Positions 10,738-22,571 of a stretch of DNA of 34,721 bases are shown here, in pieces. Position numbers and translations under genes: made by a program. Source of the stretch: Nemertoderma westbladi (taxonomy: Eukaryota > Xenacoelomorpha > Nemertodermatida > Nemertodermatidae); contig JAUCBJ010007780.1 of assembly GCA_032718475.1 (NCBI GenBank), forward strand, positions 1 through 34,721. The letters are read 5' to 3'. How positions within the stretch are numbered: position 1 is the first letter of the stretch; the number at the start of each line of letters is the position of its first letter. The notes under the pieces are model-generated. The model was not told the DNA's origin, searched no databases, and was given only the letters and a program-made list of their open reading frames with translations.

Positions 10738-13455
10738 AAAGCAGACTACATTGTATTATATAAACTTATCTGTACTCTACAGACACTAGGCCTACATTGA
10801 GAGAGCTGTGTTCTTACAGTAGCCCTACAGTATTTTAAATTAATTTAATTATGGGAGTGGCGGGTTAGGTGGATGTGGGTTGAAACCCTGTCAAATTTTT
10901 ATACGAATTATATTTTTGCGCATTTAACAATGTACAAATAACAAATCCAAAGGCATAAATTAAACGTGAGATTTGGTGTAGATCTGGCAGTTAATTCAAA
11001 AGAAACTTGTAAGTTTGTATCAAAAATTGCTTAAATCACACTTTTTCTATCTGTTTCTTTAAAAAACGATCACATCAATTTTAATCGGTTAGCAGCGAAA
11101 CAGTCCGTCAAAAATGTGTTGTTAGATTTTGAAAACTTATGTAAGAAAATGTTCCAGCAGAAAATTCGTGATTATTTTTGAAAAATGTATTACGTTGCAT
11201 CGGTAAAAGTAGGTGTTCCCCCCTACTTTTAAAACTACTGTATGATACCGCTATCATTGATTTCTAAATTATTGTTTAATTCTGGTAAATTTCATGAACG
11301 GAATCTTTGTTAAAGTAAATCAGTATAAAATTTGACAGGGCGCAAACCACAAGCCAACACTATATCCCCTTAAGGGGACCATTACCCCAAACGGAAGTGA
11401 AATTTTCGAAAATTTACAAACTGTTCAAAAAAAAATGTTTTTATCTGTTTTTGTAGTTTGATAGTTCTACTGTAGAAGGGCTTTCATGTGGTGACATCAG
11501 CCTTTCACCATTAAATTAATTTTGACCACAAAACAGAAAGTTGTTCAACAACAAAGCTGATATTTAATACCTAATATTCATGACTCTGTATAAAACATTA
11601 TTTTTCTCAGCTTGTCGATTTTGACATTTTTCCTCACTATAATTCCCTACTACTTCTTTATTTTTTACTCAATTCTCATCAAACATATACCAAAATGTTC
11701 AGCAGCTTTATGGCTACAATCGTGAGTCGTAATCAATCGTGTACAATCGAGGTATTGTTAAACATGGTCATTTGGATCTTAGAGAAACGATTTTGTAACT
11801 GCTACACTTTTTCTATCACAAAATATTTGATTCCTAAAATCTGGTTCGAACATACTATAACGTAAATTTTTCAAAAACAATAAATATGTGCAGAACTTTT
11901 TATAGAAGATAGTATATCGAGGTCCATTTTGCCAAGGTTTTGGACCGAGAATTTCAAACCAGGTGGGATTACTGATACTTACACATGAGATATTTTACAT
12001 ATATAAAGCCACAAAATTAATATAATTTTTGAAAAAACCGACCTGCACAAAAAGTGCCATTTTTTTGGAACAAATGGGTTTACAAAGTTATCCATATTCA
12101 GTTTTCATACTGACTTTAAGGGGATGATGAATGAAAATTTTTATGAGGATTTCAAAACTTTTAACCGTTTGTTATTAGCTAATGTAGTTCAAAGTTATCA
12201 TTAATAATGTTAACCTTACTCTGTTTGACTGTCGGTCCTTGTGCCTTGTATATCGGTCCTTGTGCCTTGTGTAACGGTATGTCGGTCCTTGTATATCAGA
12301 TGGTACTGTATGTCTGTCAAAATATAAGGACAGCATGCCACCTAGACAAATATTTTGTTATGGGGTGTTCCTGGATGCTGATTTCATTTTTGATGTCAGT
12401 TTTCACTTTTATCGAAAACTATTATATCTTTCTGTCGTTCCGACAACCTGTCTGCCAAGACAGACGAACAGACCGACAGACAAACGTGCAGACAGAATAC
12501 ATTTCATTAAAAGTAAAAATAGGCATCGGAAATGAAATCAGCGATCAGGAAAACCCCCGTAGGAAATATTTTAGCTACTTTGGGAAGCTTTGTATTATTA
12601 TTATTGTATGTTCTTATATATTAACAGACAAACCCTTGGACAGACAACACGACCCAGAGACAGACTGACTGACATACGGACAGATTAGGCTCAGTCATAC
12701 ATTTAAAATGACCTCAGAAATGATATCAGCGACTTTGAAACCCCCTTTGCGAAAATTTTATCTAGTCGGTGAGCCTTTAAATAATTTGACTGACGAGAGA
12801 AAAATGCGTTAGTGTTAGAAATATGTTTATAAACTTTAAACCTATTTTTCTCAAAACAACAATTTTCAAATGAAAAACGCTATAACTTCATAAAAAATGT
12901 GGCCACTGATCTGATTTTTTGCACAATCAATCCATATCATATACTTAACAATTCGTACAGACAGAATTTTGAAACCTAAGTTTGCCATATTATTACCTAT
13001 TTTTGAACATTTTCTATATTTTGGTGCTAAAATAGTGCGTTTTGGTGCTTTTTGTACTTCCCGAACAGATATCAAAATTCTGTCTGTACAACTTGTTTAG
13101 AGCATTACACTGACTGTTTCTGTGAATGTTTTACAAATTCTGGTAATTTTTAAAAAGTTTTAGCACTTTTTTTACTTTTTGTAATTAAAAAAAAAAATTT
13201 AATTTTGAAATTAAAAAAAAATTTTTTTTGAAAATTATCACCCTTTCTACTCATCCTGTTAAAATTTGTTGATAATTAAACTTTTAATTGATATCGACTT
13301 TCAAAAATGTATGGTCAATTACATACCCCCCCCCCCCCCCCTCCCCTTAACTTCATATGAAAGGAATAACATATTAAATAGTTGGGTAAATGACAGTAAG
13401 TAATACAGTCTCGATAATGATAAAAATACAAGTAATTCAATTTCGTGTCAAATAT
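10738..13455. other. Repeat-like spacer, no gene recognised
   Basis: AT-rich sequence. At 12230-12300 'tcggtccttgt' recurs four times; at 12440-12680 'gacagac' words are scattered; and 'gaaatgaaatcagcgatca' (about 12530) and 'gaaatgatatcagcgacttt' (about 12718) head two related segments of about 55 bp. The frame at 12207-12668 is a product of these repeats. A C run (13326-13341) lies just 3' of the caspase gene. No clear AATAAA signal for the caspase is seen close to its stop. Confidence 0.5.
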
Positions 13456-15141
13456 CTAATTATTAGTTTGGTTGAAAAATACTTTTTTGGTTAACGTTGT
13501 TTCCGGAAGAGAAACCTGTTTGGATAGGTCTTCGAAAGTTATGTTAGTTAACCTTCGGTTGACTTCGGTCAAAATCGAAATCAGGTCGTGTTTATTCGCA
13601 TACTCGTTGATACAATTACACAACTCCTTTATGTAATATCCTCTGTAGGACAAGTGACCAGGCGTGGTCGAATGGGCGATTAGGAAGTCCTGCTCCGAGG
13701 CGACGTAATGCGATGGGGCCCCGACGCTGTCAGTCGGAGGCAATTTCGCGCTCTCCATAGACTTCAGCCCCATGCAAGCCTGGAAAAAGAACATTTTTGG
13801 TTTCCACGCCAATTTAGGACAAACTGTGGCCTGGAAGTGGGTGGTTAGTTGAGAGTATTCAATGGGTATACTGTCAGATCCAAATAGGAAGCCATCCTTT
13901 CCGTGTGTCATTATGAAACAAATAAACGAGTCGCAATCTTTGTGGTATGGTTCCCGGGAGGTATAACATAGAACGCTGTAGAGATCCTCCGCTGTCAAGT
14001 CGAGTCTAATTGCCACCTTGTAACCAAGATTTCTGAACGTATTCTCCAGGCTTTTGACATCTTCCTCGCTTCCCGTTCTATCCTCCAGATTTTCGTCATC
14101 GTGATTTGTTTTCGTAAAGTGGTAATTGTTTATAATAAGACACAATCCATGAGGCCTTTTGGACATATCATATTGAAAATCTGGTCCTTCGCTGAAGGAT
14201 GTCACAATATCCTCCTGTACAGATTGCCTATCTGCAACCTGATGGTTGTCTCCAAATATTTCATTTTTGACCAATGATTCACTGGCCCCTAGCGTAGGCG
14301 CAGTGTGATTGTATCTTTCTTGCGTCTCCTCTTGATACGATTGCCCCACTTCACTGACAACAAAACTCTTATGAAGTTTTGCGAACCATACACTTCCGGT
14401 ATATTTGTCCACTTTAATTTGTGTCTGTCTTAGATGAGCGTTTGCGCCAACAAAATCAGCCAAGACAGAGACATCCTTCTCGCTAATGATTCTAGACTTT
14501 TCTAGAATGCGTATGAGTCCTATAGTATCGGAAACCTGATCCCAATCACAGCGAGGTGTTACGGAATTCCACGTCAGACACTTGAAATCATTAAAATCCT
14601 TTTTGGTAAAATCTTTAATAACCTCGTAAAGCAGCGCCCGATATGGCGAGATGTGGGTGAAGGGATTCTGATGGATTTTGTATTGTATTTTTAGACGATC
14701 CGTATTGAATATTTGAAGTAGGTCCATTCGTACCACCATGTACAGGAGAATCTCCAAAAATTCCGTGTTATTCTCATCAATGAGCCCTATTCGACAGAGT
14801 TCTTGGAGCAGTTTCTTTCCCGAGTCAATTTCTTCCAGTCTGCTTTCATAGATTTTATCGGAACACAAGAACTTCATGCGTCGAATGTCGCGTCGATTTA
14901 GATTGTTGGCCACTCGTTCTAGTTGATTTTGGAAAGTTCCATGGTGGATTCGTACCGCATCCACCGGTGGATTGTTGACATAGCCTCTCTCGGGATTCAT
15001 TGGAGGAGGAGAGTCATCAGTTGGAACACTTCTCATAGTTGCCATGACAATACGATGACGTAGATGTTGTTTAAACAACGTCTTATTTTGACCAAAATAC
15101 GAAAAATGTTTATTAATTTTAGTTTTTTCATGTACACTCAT
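13456..15141 (-). CDS. CASP8: Caspase-8-like initiator caspase with tandem death-effector domains
   Basis: A 561-residue cysteine protease of the apoptosis/innate-immunity pathway, expected to be cytosolic and recruited by FADD-type adaptors. Two death-effector domains lie at about 66-145 and 165-240; the first has the RxDLL motif ('RMDLL', 138-142). The p20 part begins at about 329 with 'HGLCLIINNYHF', has the P1-binding Arg355, catalytic His413 in 'MTHGKDG' and catalytic Cys456 in 'FFFQACMG'. The p10 part has 'SEQDFLIAHSTTPGHLSYRG' (Arg500) and 'ISILTEVNRRL'. Possible processing sites are Asp325 and Asp471 ('PPTD'). Two oddities stand out. The residue after the catalytic Cys is Met, and the usual GSW/GTW loop after 'SYR' is missing, shortening the substrate-binding loop by about five residues. 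The frame has no introns. Met33 or Met36 is an alternative start that better fits the family length (human caspase-8 is 479 residues). Confidence 0.95.
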   Translation of the reverse strand: MSVHEKTKINKHFSYFGQNKTLFKQHLRHRIVMATMRSVPTDDSPPPMNPERGYVNNPPVDAVRIHHGTFQNQLERVANNLNRRDIRRMKFLCSDKIYESRLEEIDSGKKLLQELCRIGLIDENNTEFLEILLYMVVRMDLLQIFNTDRLKIQYKIHQNPFTHISPYRALLYEVIKDFTKKDFNDFKCLTWNSVTPRCDWDQVSDTIGLIRILEKSRIISEKDVSVLADFVGANAHLRQTQIKVDKYTGSVWFAKLHKSFVVSEVGQSYQEETQERYNHTAPTLGASESLVKNEIFGDNHQVADRQSVQEDIVTSFSEGPDFQYDMSKRPHGLCLIINNYHFTKTNHDDENLEDRTGSEEDVKSLENTFRNLGYKVAIRLDLTAEDLYSVLCYTSREPYHKDCDSFICFIMTHGKDGFLFGSDSIPIEYSQLTTHFQATVCPKLAWKPKMFFFQACMGLKSMESAKLPPTDSVGAPSHYVASEQDFLIAHSTTPGHLSYRGYYIKELCNCINEYANKHDLISILTEVNRRLTNITFEDLSKQVSLPETTLTKKVFFNQTNN

Positions 15142-15510
15142 ATCGACATATTTATGTGAATAATTTATTAATTAATTTAATTATTTCATGCTAATCTACA
15201 GTCTTATCAGAATAAACTTATTATTATCTGGAATTATTCAGTAATAGTGTTATCTAAGCAAATATCCCCTTTATAATATTCAATTTCCGCCGCAGGAATA
15301 AATATCGCATATATATATATTCCTTGCCAATATAAAATTCCCACATGAATAAAGACTGTCTTGAGGGTCGGGTGGGGTAATTACAGTACAACATGCTAGC
15401 CATTATTTATGGAGTTTCCCTTGTCATATTCCGGTGAGTTTATGAATAAGCGCAGAATTTAATACAGACAAGTACAAACATAAACTGGCACTACATTGAA
15501 ATCGAATAGG
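15142..15510. other. Upstream region of the caspase gene
   Basis: AT-rich, with a (ta) run at about 15308-15320. It must hold the caspase promoter if the gene is live, but I see no distinctive motif. Confidence 0.35.
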
Positions 15511-15700
15511 ACACGTTCGTGGGGCCTTCGCGCAGCGCGAGGCTCACCTATGAGACACAAATTATAATTGAGCGATTTTATCATGAAATATGTAGGGTAT
15601 TTGATAAATTTAACCAAACCGCCAATCAATAAAATAAAGGGGTACAGTACGTGTTACTCCCCTTTTAATCTGCACACAAACCCAAATTGCTACGAAGTTA
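15511..15700 (+). repeat. Diverged head fragment of the array element family
   Basis: 'acacgttcgtggggccttcg' with 'cgcagcgcgaggc', 'atgagacacaaatta', 'ttgagcga' and 'acagtacgtgtt' lines up with the heads of the units at 18602, 20157 and 22572 but is more decayed. It lacks the C run of the other copies. Confidence 0.75.
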
Positions 15701-16320
15701 GTATGAATTGGTCTAAACTTGCCGTTATCTAGTAAGAGTTAACTAAGATTTTCCCAAAATCGTATTAAAATAACTTAGGAAGCACTTTACTGCTTTACAC
15801 TTACTTTACTGGAGGTACAGTATATAACAGTAGGCCTAACAATATTTAACAAATAGGTTGAATAAGATGTTTCAGTATTTCATATTTTCCATTACGCTAG
15901 TTCCGCTTGTTTACAATTCAACTAGTTTATTTATATAAATCCTTAAACTAAGTTTGAGAAGTATTTAGTATACTTAAAGAAATGCTACCGGTACACGAAG
16001 AAGCGATGCTCCCTATGTTTGGGTCCGGTCTGGGAATCAGGCCAATCGCAAGTTGGCTGAGGAGGACATATTATGTATTTATACCTTCCACGTTTTTCTT
16101 TACTTGAGTTTTTTTAATGATGACTAATAATAATAATTTGCTTTTAAACTTTTATTTTGTGTTTATAATAGACTGTTTGGGGCTAGCCACGTGAAATAAA
16201 TTCACGGTTTAACAGCTGAGTAAATATTAGTAAAAGTCGCGCAGTATCAATATTCTAGAATAGATTGAAAGAGCAAGCCAAACAAAAGTAATTCAAATTC
16301 TAGAAAATGTTAATGTCCAG

Positions 16321-16660
16321 GTGAACCTTAGCGTAGGGGTATCATTAGTGGACCCGTCCGTCGCTGTCGTTGTCGGAAATGTTTTAATGCTAATAAGTAG
16401 GTCAATCATGGATGGAATAGAACCAAACTTGGTACACATGTAGTCTATCATACTTCTGTAGTTCATCCAATTGACAGAAACTTAAAAGTAGCTGTAATTA
16501 TAGAACCAACCATCAGATTCATCTGACATTCGGTAGGAGTGACCTACTGAATAAATAAATGCTGCTCAAAGACAGACTTTTACAGTTCCTCTGTCTGCCG
16601 CTAGGGGGCGAATAACTAAGTCCACAAATTGCACCTCTACGCAAAGGCTCATCTGTACTT
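16321..16660 (-). repeat. Tail fragment of the same family in opposite orientation
   Basis: Read on the plus strand, 'gtgaaccttagcgtaggggt' and 'atcattagtgg' are the reverse complement of the module that ends the units near 22511-22565 and 24140-24250. They are followed by a 'gtccgtcgctgtcgttgtcg' stretch that mirrors the (gaacgaca)n tail, and by 'ccaaacttggtacacatg', which also occurs in the reverse complement of the unit tails. This copy is diverged. Confidence 0.65.
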
Positions 16661-18601
16661 ACTCATCTGTCAGCTGGAGGATCAGTATATTAACTAAGCT
16701 AAAACTATTTAATATTAATACAATAATAAATTATCCCTATAAATACACGGCGTCTTATCGTTTTGTTATCTTTCACCTTACTATTAAAAATGTGACGAAA
16801 AATGCAAAACTTCTCGAAAAACTTATCTACCATCATCGGGACACGTTTGTAAACTCATGGTGTTTTATTTAATTTATGATATTTTGCTGCGACGAATATA
16901 AATTACTTTACTATTAATGGAAACTTATTCGTAAACTAACATACAGTATTATCAAGCAATGCCCATATATTTAGGTCCGCGTAACGAGACCTCTAGTATT
17001 CACTCCGTTATTGTTGTTGTTGTTGGTGCTGTTCATTTCGCGTACCGAGTTCAATCGACCCATTCCAATGAATGTTTTTTGTTGTAATATTGGTAGTAAG
17101 TCATTCAAGGAGACACAGTTCATACCTTAGTAGTCGCGGACATTTGCGCGATATCGCGATTGTTATGTTCGTTGTTGTTAAGAAAACCTTTATTGTTTTG
17201 AGGTTTAACCTCGTTTCTACCTCATAACATACAGTGGACAGTATAAATTTATCAATGTTCTTTCATTTGTATCGTTTATACGCTGCCCAACAAATATAAT
17301 ATTTTGTCTTGGAATACATGTACTACAACATAGTTTGGTGCTATATATTATGCAATGCAACACACAACGTCATACATACTTATGCAATTTTTACATAGAA
17401 TATTGAAATGTGCTATCAACTTAGAGAAACATTAATTATACTTATACAAATTTTACAGTACAGAAGATAATTGTGTTAATCTAATTTTATAAATCATTGC
17501 ATATACTGTAAGTATGTTGTACTCGTGAGGGTTTGTTTGTTTTAGGAATAGAGAATAATATGATATCAATAAATTACTGAAACTAGCTATTGTTTTGGAT
17601 ATAAAATTACACCACTGTTAACTGACCATTTCTATTAAAATATTTTAAATTAAATTAAAACACCCCACATTTAAACACACTAGACACATACTGTAACTGG
17701 GGCTTGCGATCATTTTGCGCCATGAATTTCAGATGTTACTATGCATGTTCCTTTAAATATGTGTAATAGTGTTACATTGATGCTATTTGAGATGAAATAC
17801 AGTCGATATTTTGTAACTAAAACTATTTTTAATTTGTAAAGAAGACATGGACCAGATATAATTATTACTAAACAGGAACACGAAAGATAAAGGACCCAGC
17901 CATAACGAAACAGGAACACGAATAAGATAGGGCCATACTTAATAAGTGTTTGCAAGTTACTTGCTATAAATGGTTTAATGAATTATGAAGGACTTTGCCA
18001 TACTTAATAAGTGCTTTAACAAATGCTTGCTTGATATACAGGAAAAGAAAGTTACAATGACTGGCCATTATTAATGAGTACTTGACTATGGTGGCCCATG
18101 AGTATCACACAGAAATACATATTAAATTAAATTTTTTTAAAATAAATACATCAAAATTAAAAAAAGTAATGAAAAAATTCATAAAAAAAAATTAAAAAAA
18201 TATAATAAAAAATTATAATAAAATAAATTAAAAAAAATAATACAAATGCTTGCTAAACTGAAAAACAATTGGTTTTAAATTTTTCAAGTTTGAATATGTA
18301 CTTGATTGAGTACTTACGATTAAGTACTTGATTTACTGGTTGATCCAACTACTTAACACGAACTTAAAAATTTTAATAAGAATTCTGACCCGGGAAGTAG
18401 GATCTCGGAACCAGTGTCGAAATTACTAGCTAAACCTACCTAAAGCACTAGCTATCATAAAATTTAGTATCTTGCTTAACAAAGGATGCTTCAATATGTC
18501 CATTGACCAAATTGCAGAAAATGAAAATTTATAGAACTCTCCCCATATCAATATCAAATATTGCCATTCTGAAAGTCGGCCTTCAGTTATTTGCAGTACT
18601 A
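16661..18601. other. No gene recognised; SINE-like and low-complexity pieces
   Basis: At 16995-17032 'tagtattcactccgttattg' plus (ttg)n matches the repeat end at 5877-5923. At 17115-17200 the body of the SINE seen at 7770-7830 recurs without its tRNA head. 'gccatacttaataagtg' occurs at about 17931 and 17997. From 18120 to 18245 the sequence is almost pure A/T. No open frame is convincing. Confidence 0.45.
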
Positions 18602-20156
18602 ACACGTTCGTGGGCCCTCGCGCAGCACGAGGCCCAGTTATTAGATACAAATTAAAATTGAGCGACTGTATCACAAAATCAGGTTTTGAGAAATTTACCC
18701 ACACCACCAATCAATCAAAGAAAGGGGGACAGTACGTGTTCACCCCCTTTAATCCCCCCCCCCCCCCCCAACCTTCCCAACCACCAATACATAACCGGGA
18801 CATCTACCACCCACGGAAGGGTAGCACGAACTTATTTCCAATCGCACGTTAAATATGCAAAGCCAGGTGGTTTATAGGAATATAATAAACGCAGTACTCG
18901 TTTTCATTATAAGCCTCTTTGCGTTCGTCCTGTTTTGTATTTAAATATATTTCTTAAACGCAGGCTGACGATATTTATAATAATAATAACTAGGGATGCG
19001 ATCAATATGTGAAGCCAGGTGGTTTATATAATAATTTAGTCAACGAGGTACTCGTCTTCATTATATGCCTCGTTGCGCTCGTCGCTTGTCCTGTTTTGTC
19101 ATAAAATATTTTTCCTAAACGCAGACTGACGATCTTTATACAGTTATAACTATGCGAAGTTTCGAAACTGTGCGATACATCTATGTGGAGATGTGTGATA
19201 TGTGGAGATGTGTGATACAACGCCAACGCATCTTATGCCGATGTAGTAATATGGGTATTGAAATAATATTAAATCAATGTACACTCTTAAAGCTGCAGCG
19301 AAAAAATGTAGCTAATTTCCTAGGTTACATATAAAATAATAATATTATTTTTAAGAACATTAATTTTACTACTTTGCAAAAATTCAATTAAAAAATAACC
19401 AGACATATATACATTGTGGAATAAACTATTTCAGATAAGCCTACACAACAGCCATGCCATGGATGGTATTTATGTTATTATATCTGTCATTTACCTGAGA
19501 TAGCAATACAACACTTATAGTAGAGTCAATACAGGAAAGATGTTGGGATGTTGGAATGCTGCCTGGGCTGGAATAGCAATACTGGTTGCCTATTACAGTA
19601 CAATTCCTCTCTGGTTAGTCTACAGCCACAACTCCAAGCTAGCTCCACACCAGCAGAGACATGATCAATAATCATTCCCAGCAACTAGCTGCTGCCTTAC
19701 ACACACATCCTTCCATCTTACCAGCATGTTAGCCAATAAATGAGCAGTATTTAATGAGAATCAATTTTTTATGACGTTTTAATTACTTTAGATCAATTAA
19801 AGACACAATTAATAAAGCAAATCACTTGAACTAATTAAAAACTATAATAGAATGGGGTATGTGGATTACATCTGTATAATTTTTAATTATAATTATTTAA
19901 ATCTTATACTGTAAAACAATTAATTTCCTTTAAAAGGCAGGTTGAAAATGGTGTTTTTACCGTAATAACTTAATTAACTAATTAACTGCTATTATCTTAG
20001 CTTCTCGAAGGCCACAAGGAAATTCTACTTGGAAAATTTCTAAACTTTTGCCAAACAACATGTGTACCAAGTTTGGATAGATTTCATCAAAGATTGGCCG
20101 AGTTATTAACGTTTAAAATTGAACACTGCAAAAAAAGCGACAGAACGACAGAACGA
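18602..20156 (+). mobile_element. Array unit A of a non-autonomous repeat element (about 1.55 kb)
   Basis: Begins 'acacgttcgtgggccctcgc' with a GC-rich imperfect palindrome, carries a run of 16 C at 18754-18769, and ends with a short '(gaacgaca)n' tract directly joined to the next head. It is nearly identical to unit C (22572-24139), offset 3970-3975 bp; I could see only small indels and scattered substitutions. Small frames inside (for example 19002-19226 minus) repeat exactly in unit C, so they reflect the duplication and not selection. No transposase or reverse transcriptase is encoded. Confidence 0.85.
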
Positions 20157-20610
20157 CACGTTCGTGGGGCCTTCGCGCAGCACGAGGCCCAGTTATGAGA
20201 TACAAATTAAAATTGAGCGACTGTATCACAAAATCAGGTTTTGAGAAATTTACCCACACCACCAATCAATCCAAGAAAGGGGGACAGTACGTGTTCACCC
20301 CTTTTAATCTCTCCACCCCCCCCCCCCCCCACCCTTCCCAACCACCAATACATAACGGCGACATCTACCACCCACGGAAGGGTAGAACGAACTTATTTCC
20401 AATCGCACGTTCAATATGCAAAGCCAGGTGGTGTATAGGAATATAATCACCGCCGTACTCGTCTTAATTATTATAAGCGTCGTTGCGCTCGTCCTGTTTT
20501 GTATTTAAATATATTTCCTAAACGCAGACTGGCAATCTTTATAACTATGGATACGTGCAATATGCGAAACCAGGAATGGTTTATACGAATATAATCAATG
20601 CAGAACGCAG
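20157..20610 (+). mobile_element. Array unit B, head part
   Basis: Starts 'acacgttcgtggggccttcg', carries a 15-C run at 20316-20330 and follows unit A closely until about 20610, where similarity stops. It is joined head-to-tail to unit A. Confidence 0.8.
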
Positions 20611-21984
20611 TACTAAATTCAGTCGATGCAGTAATGATATTCAAATAATTAATTTATTAATACCAGTACCCTCTGTTAATGCCTCAGTGTAAAAACTTAG
20701 ACAATTCAACTACAAAGAAATCCCATCAAAAAATAATAAGCCCAATATTTATGAGGAAAAAACAAGTATGGATATAAATAAGCCTCCTGCAGTGGTAAAA
20801 TGTTATAACGAACCTGTCTTTAGACTGGGTAGTTTTTGTCTAAAGCTGAGGCCGGCAAAAACACGATGGATATATTTACCTATGTATATCACTATATATG
20901 TCACTATATCACTCACTATGTATGTTCACCAAATGGCTTGAAACCACTTGCATGCATTGTAAAATTGTAAACGCAAGTATTTATCAATTGTTGTCTAGTT
21001 GTTGAATAAAAAAGTTGGGAACGATTCGAAGTGCGATATTCGAAATATTTGCATATTTTCAACATTATTGAACGCGAAATTAAATACCCACAACTCCCTT
21101 GCTTGAAATGTTTTTCAGGTGATTGATATTTAGCAATTATTATGAGGTTACTTACTACTGAAATCTGACAGAATGCCAAACGTATTATTATAGTTCTATC
21201 TCTATTCAGCCAGTTAGTGTAATGTCAAGCAGTACATCATTTATATATCGTATGTATCTATAGGGCCTAATTGTCATCGTTATAATACTGTCATCAACTT
21301 AGGCTAAGCTCAATTGTAATGCAAAGGCTTAGTAGGTTTTGTATATCTGGGACGTTTACAACAGCTGTCGATTAAACTAACAAAACCATAAAACTGAACC
21401 AGGGTGGCTGCCAGCCGGGTACCAACGGCTGTTGGGTAGACTTAAGGGAACATTTCACAAACTTTCATAGGATGCTTGTACATGTACATTATATTGGTTG
21501 CTCCGATGTTTTTATTAGGCTAACTGAGAATGTATCAGGTATAAATACTGTAATTAGTGTTCTTTATTTTATTTATCTAATACAGAAAAGACCCCTCCGC
21601 AGAATAAACTGCTCTTTTGGGCCGTTTCTCAGGTTGCGGATATGGATACCATTTCACACATCATCGTAGTAATTGTGATTATGATTTGTTTGCCTAGGCG
21701 AATGTGTATTACATTAGATGGGAGGCAGTTTTTTGGTTGATGCAAGTCATTCTTGGTTTGCATCTTCCAATCCCATCTGTTTCTTGGAGTCTGTGTAAGA
21801 CAGGTTCGTTTAAAGCCATCTTGATGGCGTTCTAGTTGACTGACATTTATTAAATGAGATCTGTCTAACACACAATAACACAATAATAGACTGAATAGTA
21901 GGGAATTGCTAGCTATGGCCAATCTGTCTACCGGCCTGTACACATGTGGTTACTTACATTCGCATTCCCATTGAAGAGCAACTG
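20611..21984. other. Unit B interior unlike units A and C
   Basis: About 1.4 kb with no visible similarity to the interior of units A and C. It may be an insertion that replaced the unit's middle, or a variant interior. A 104-codon minus-strand frame at 21629-21943 has no recognised motif and is not called. Confidence 0.5.
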
Positions 21985-22510
21985 GCTGTTCTACACACAC
22001 CAAACATCCTTCCTATCTATCCTATTTACCAGCACCGAGCCAACTTGGATGTTAACCAATAAATGAGCAGTATTTAATGAGAATCAATTTTTTTGCCGTT
22101 TTAATTACTTTAGATCAATTAAAGACACTAATTATTAAAGCAAATCACTTGAACTAATTAAAAACTATAATAGAATGACGTATGTGGATTACATCTGTAT
22201 AATTTTTAATTATAATTATTTAAATCTTATACTGTAAAACAATTAATTTCCTTTAAAAGGCAGGTTGAAAATGGTGTTTTTACCGTAATCAACTTAATTA
22301 ACTAATTAACTGCTATTATCTTAGCTTCTCGAAGGCCACACGGAAATTCTACTTGGAAAATTTCTAAACTTTTGCCAAACAACATGTGTACCAAGTTTGG
22401 ATAGATTTCATCAAAGATTGGCCGAGTTATTAACGTTTAAAATTGAACGCGACAGAACGACAGAACGACAGAACGACAGAACGACAGAACGACAGAACGA
22501 CAGAACGACA
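21985..22510 (+). mobile_element. Array unit B, tail part with (acagaacg)n
   Basis: From 'ccaataaatgagcagtattt' (about 22058) onwards this matches the tails of units A (from about 19731) and C (from about 23705), through 'ggccgagttattaacg'. The closing octamer tract 'gaacgaca' is expanded to about eight copies at 22448-22510, against two to three in units A and C. Confidence 0.85.
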
Positions 22511-22565
22511 GGTTGATTAATGGTACCACTACGCTAAGGCTCACTCACTTCGTGGCTCGCCCCAC
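22511..22565 (+). repeat. Module 'ggttgattaatggtaccact...gctcgccccac', copy 1
   Basis: A 55-bp block between the octamer tract of unit B and the head of unit C, containing 'cgctaaggctcactcacttc' and 'gtggctcgccccac'. Near-identical or related blocks occur at 24140, 24196, 28141 and 32808, and in reverse at 16321. Confidence 0.85.
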
Positions 22566-22571
22566 AGAACG

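Noticed and set aside
12207-12668. 153-codon plus-strand open frame
   Set aside because: Made of short repeats ('tcggtccttgt', 'gacagac') with low-complexity translation and no family motif.
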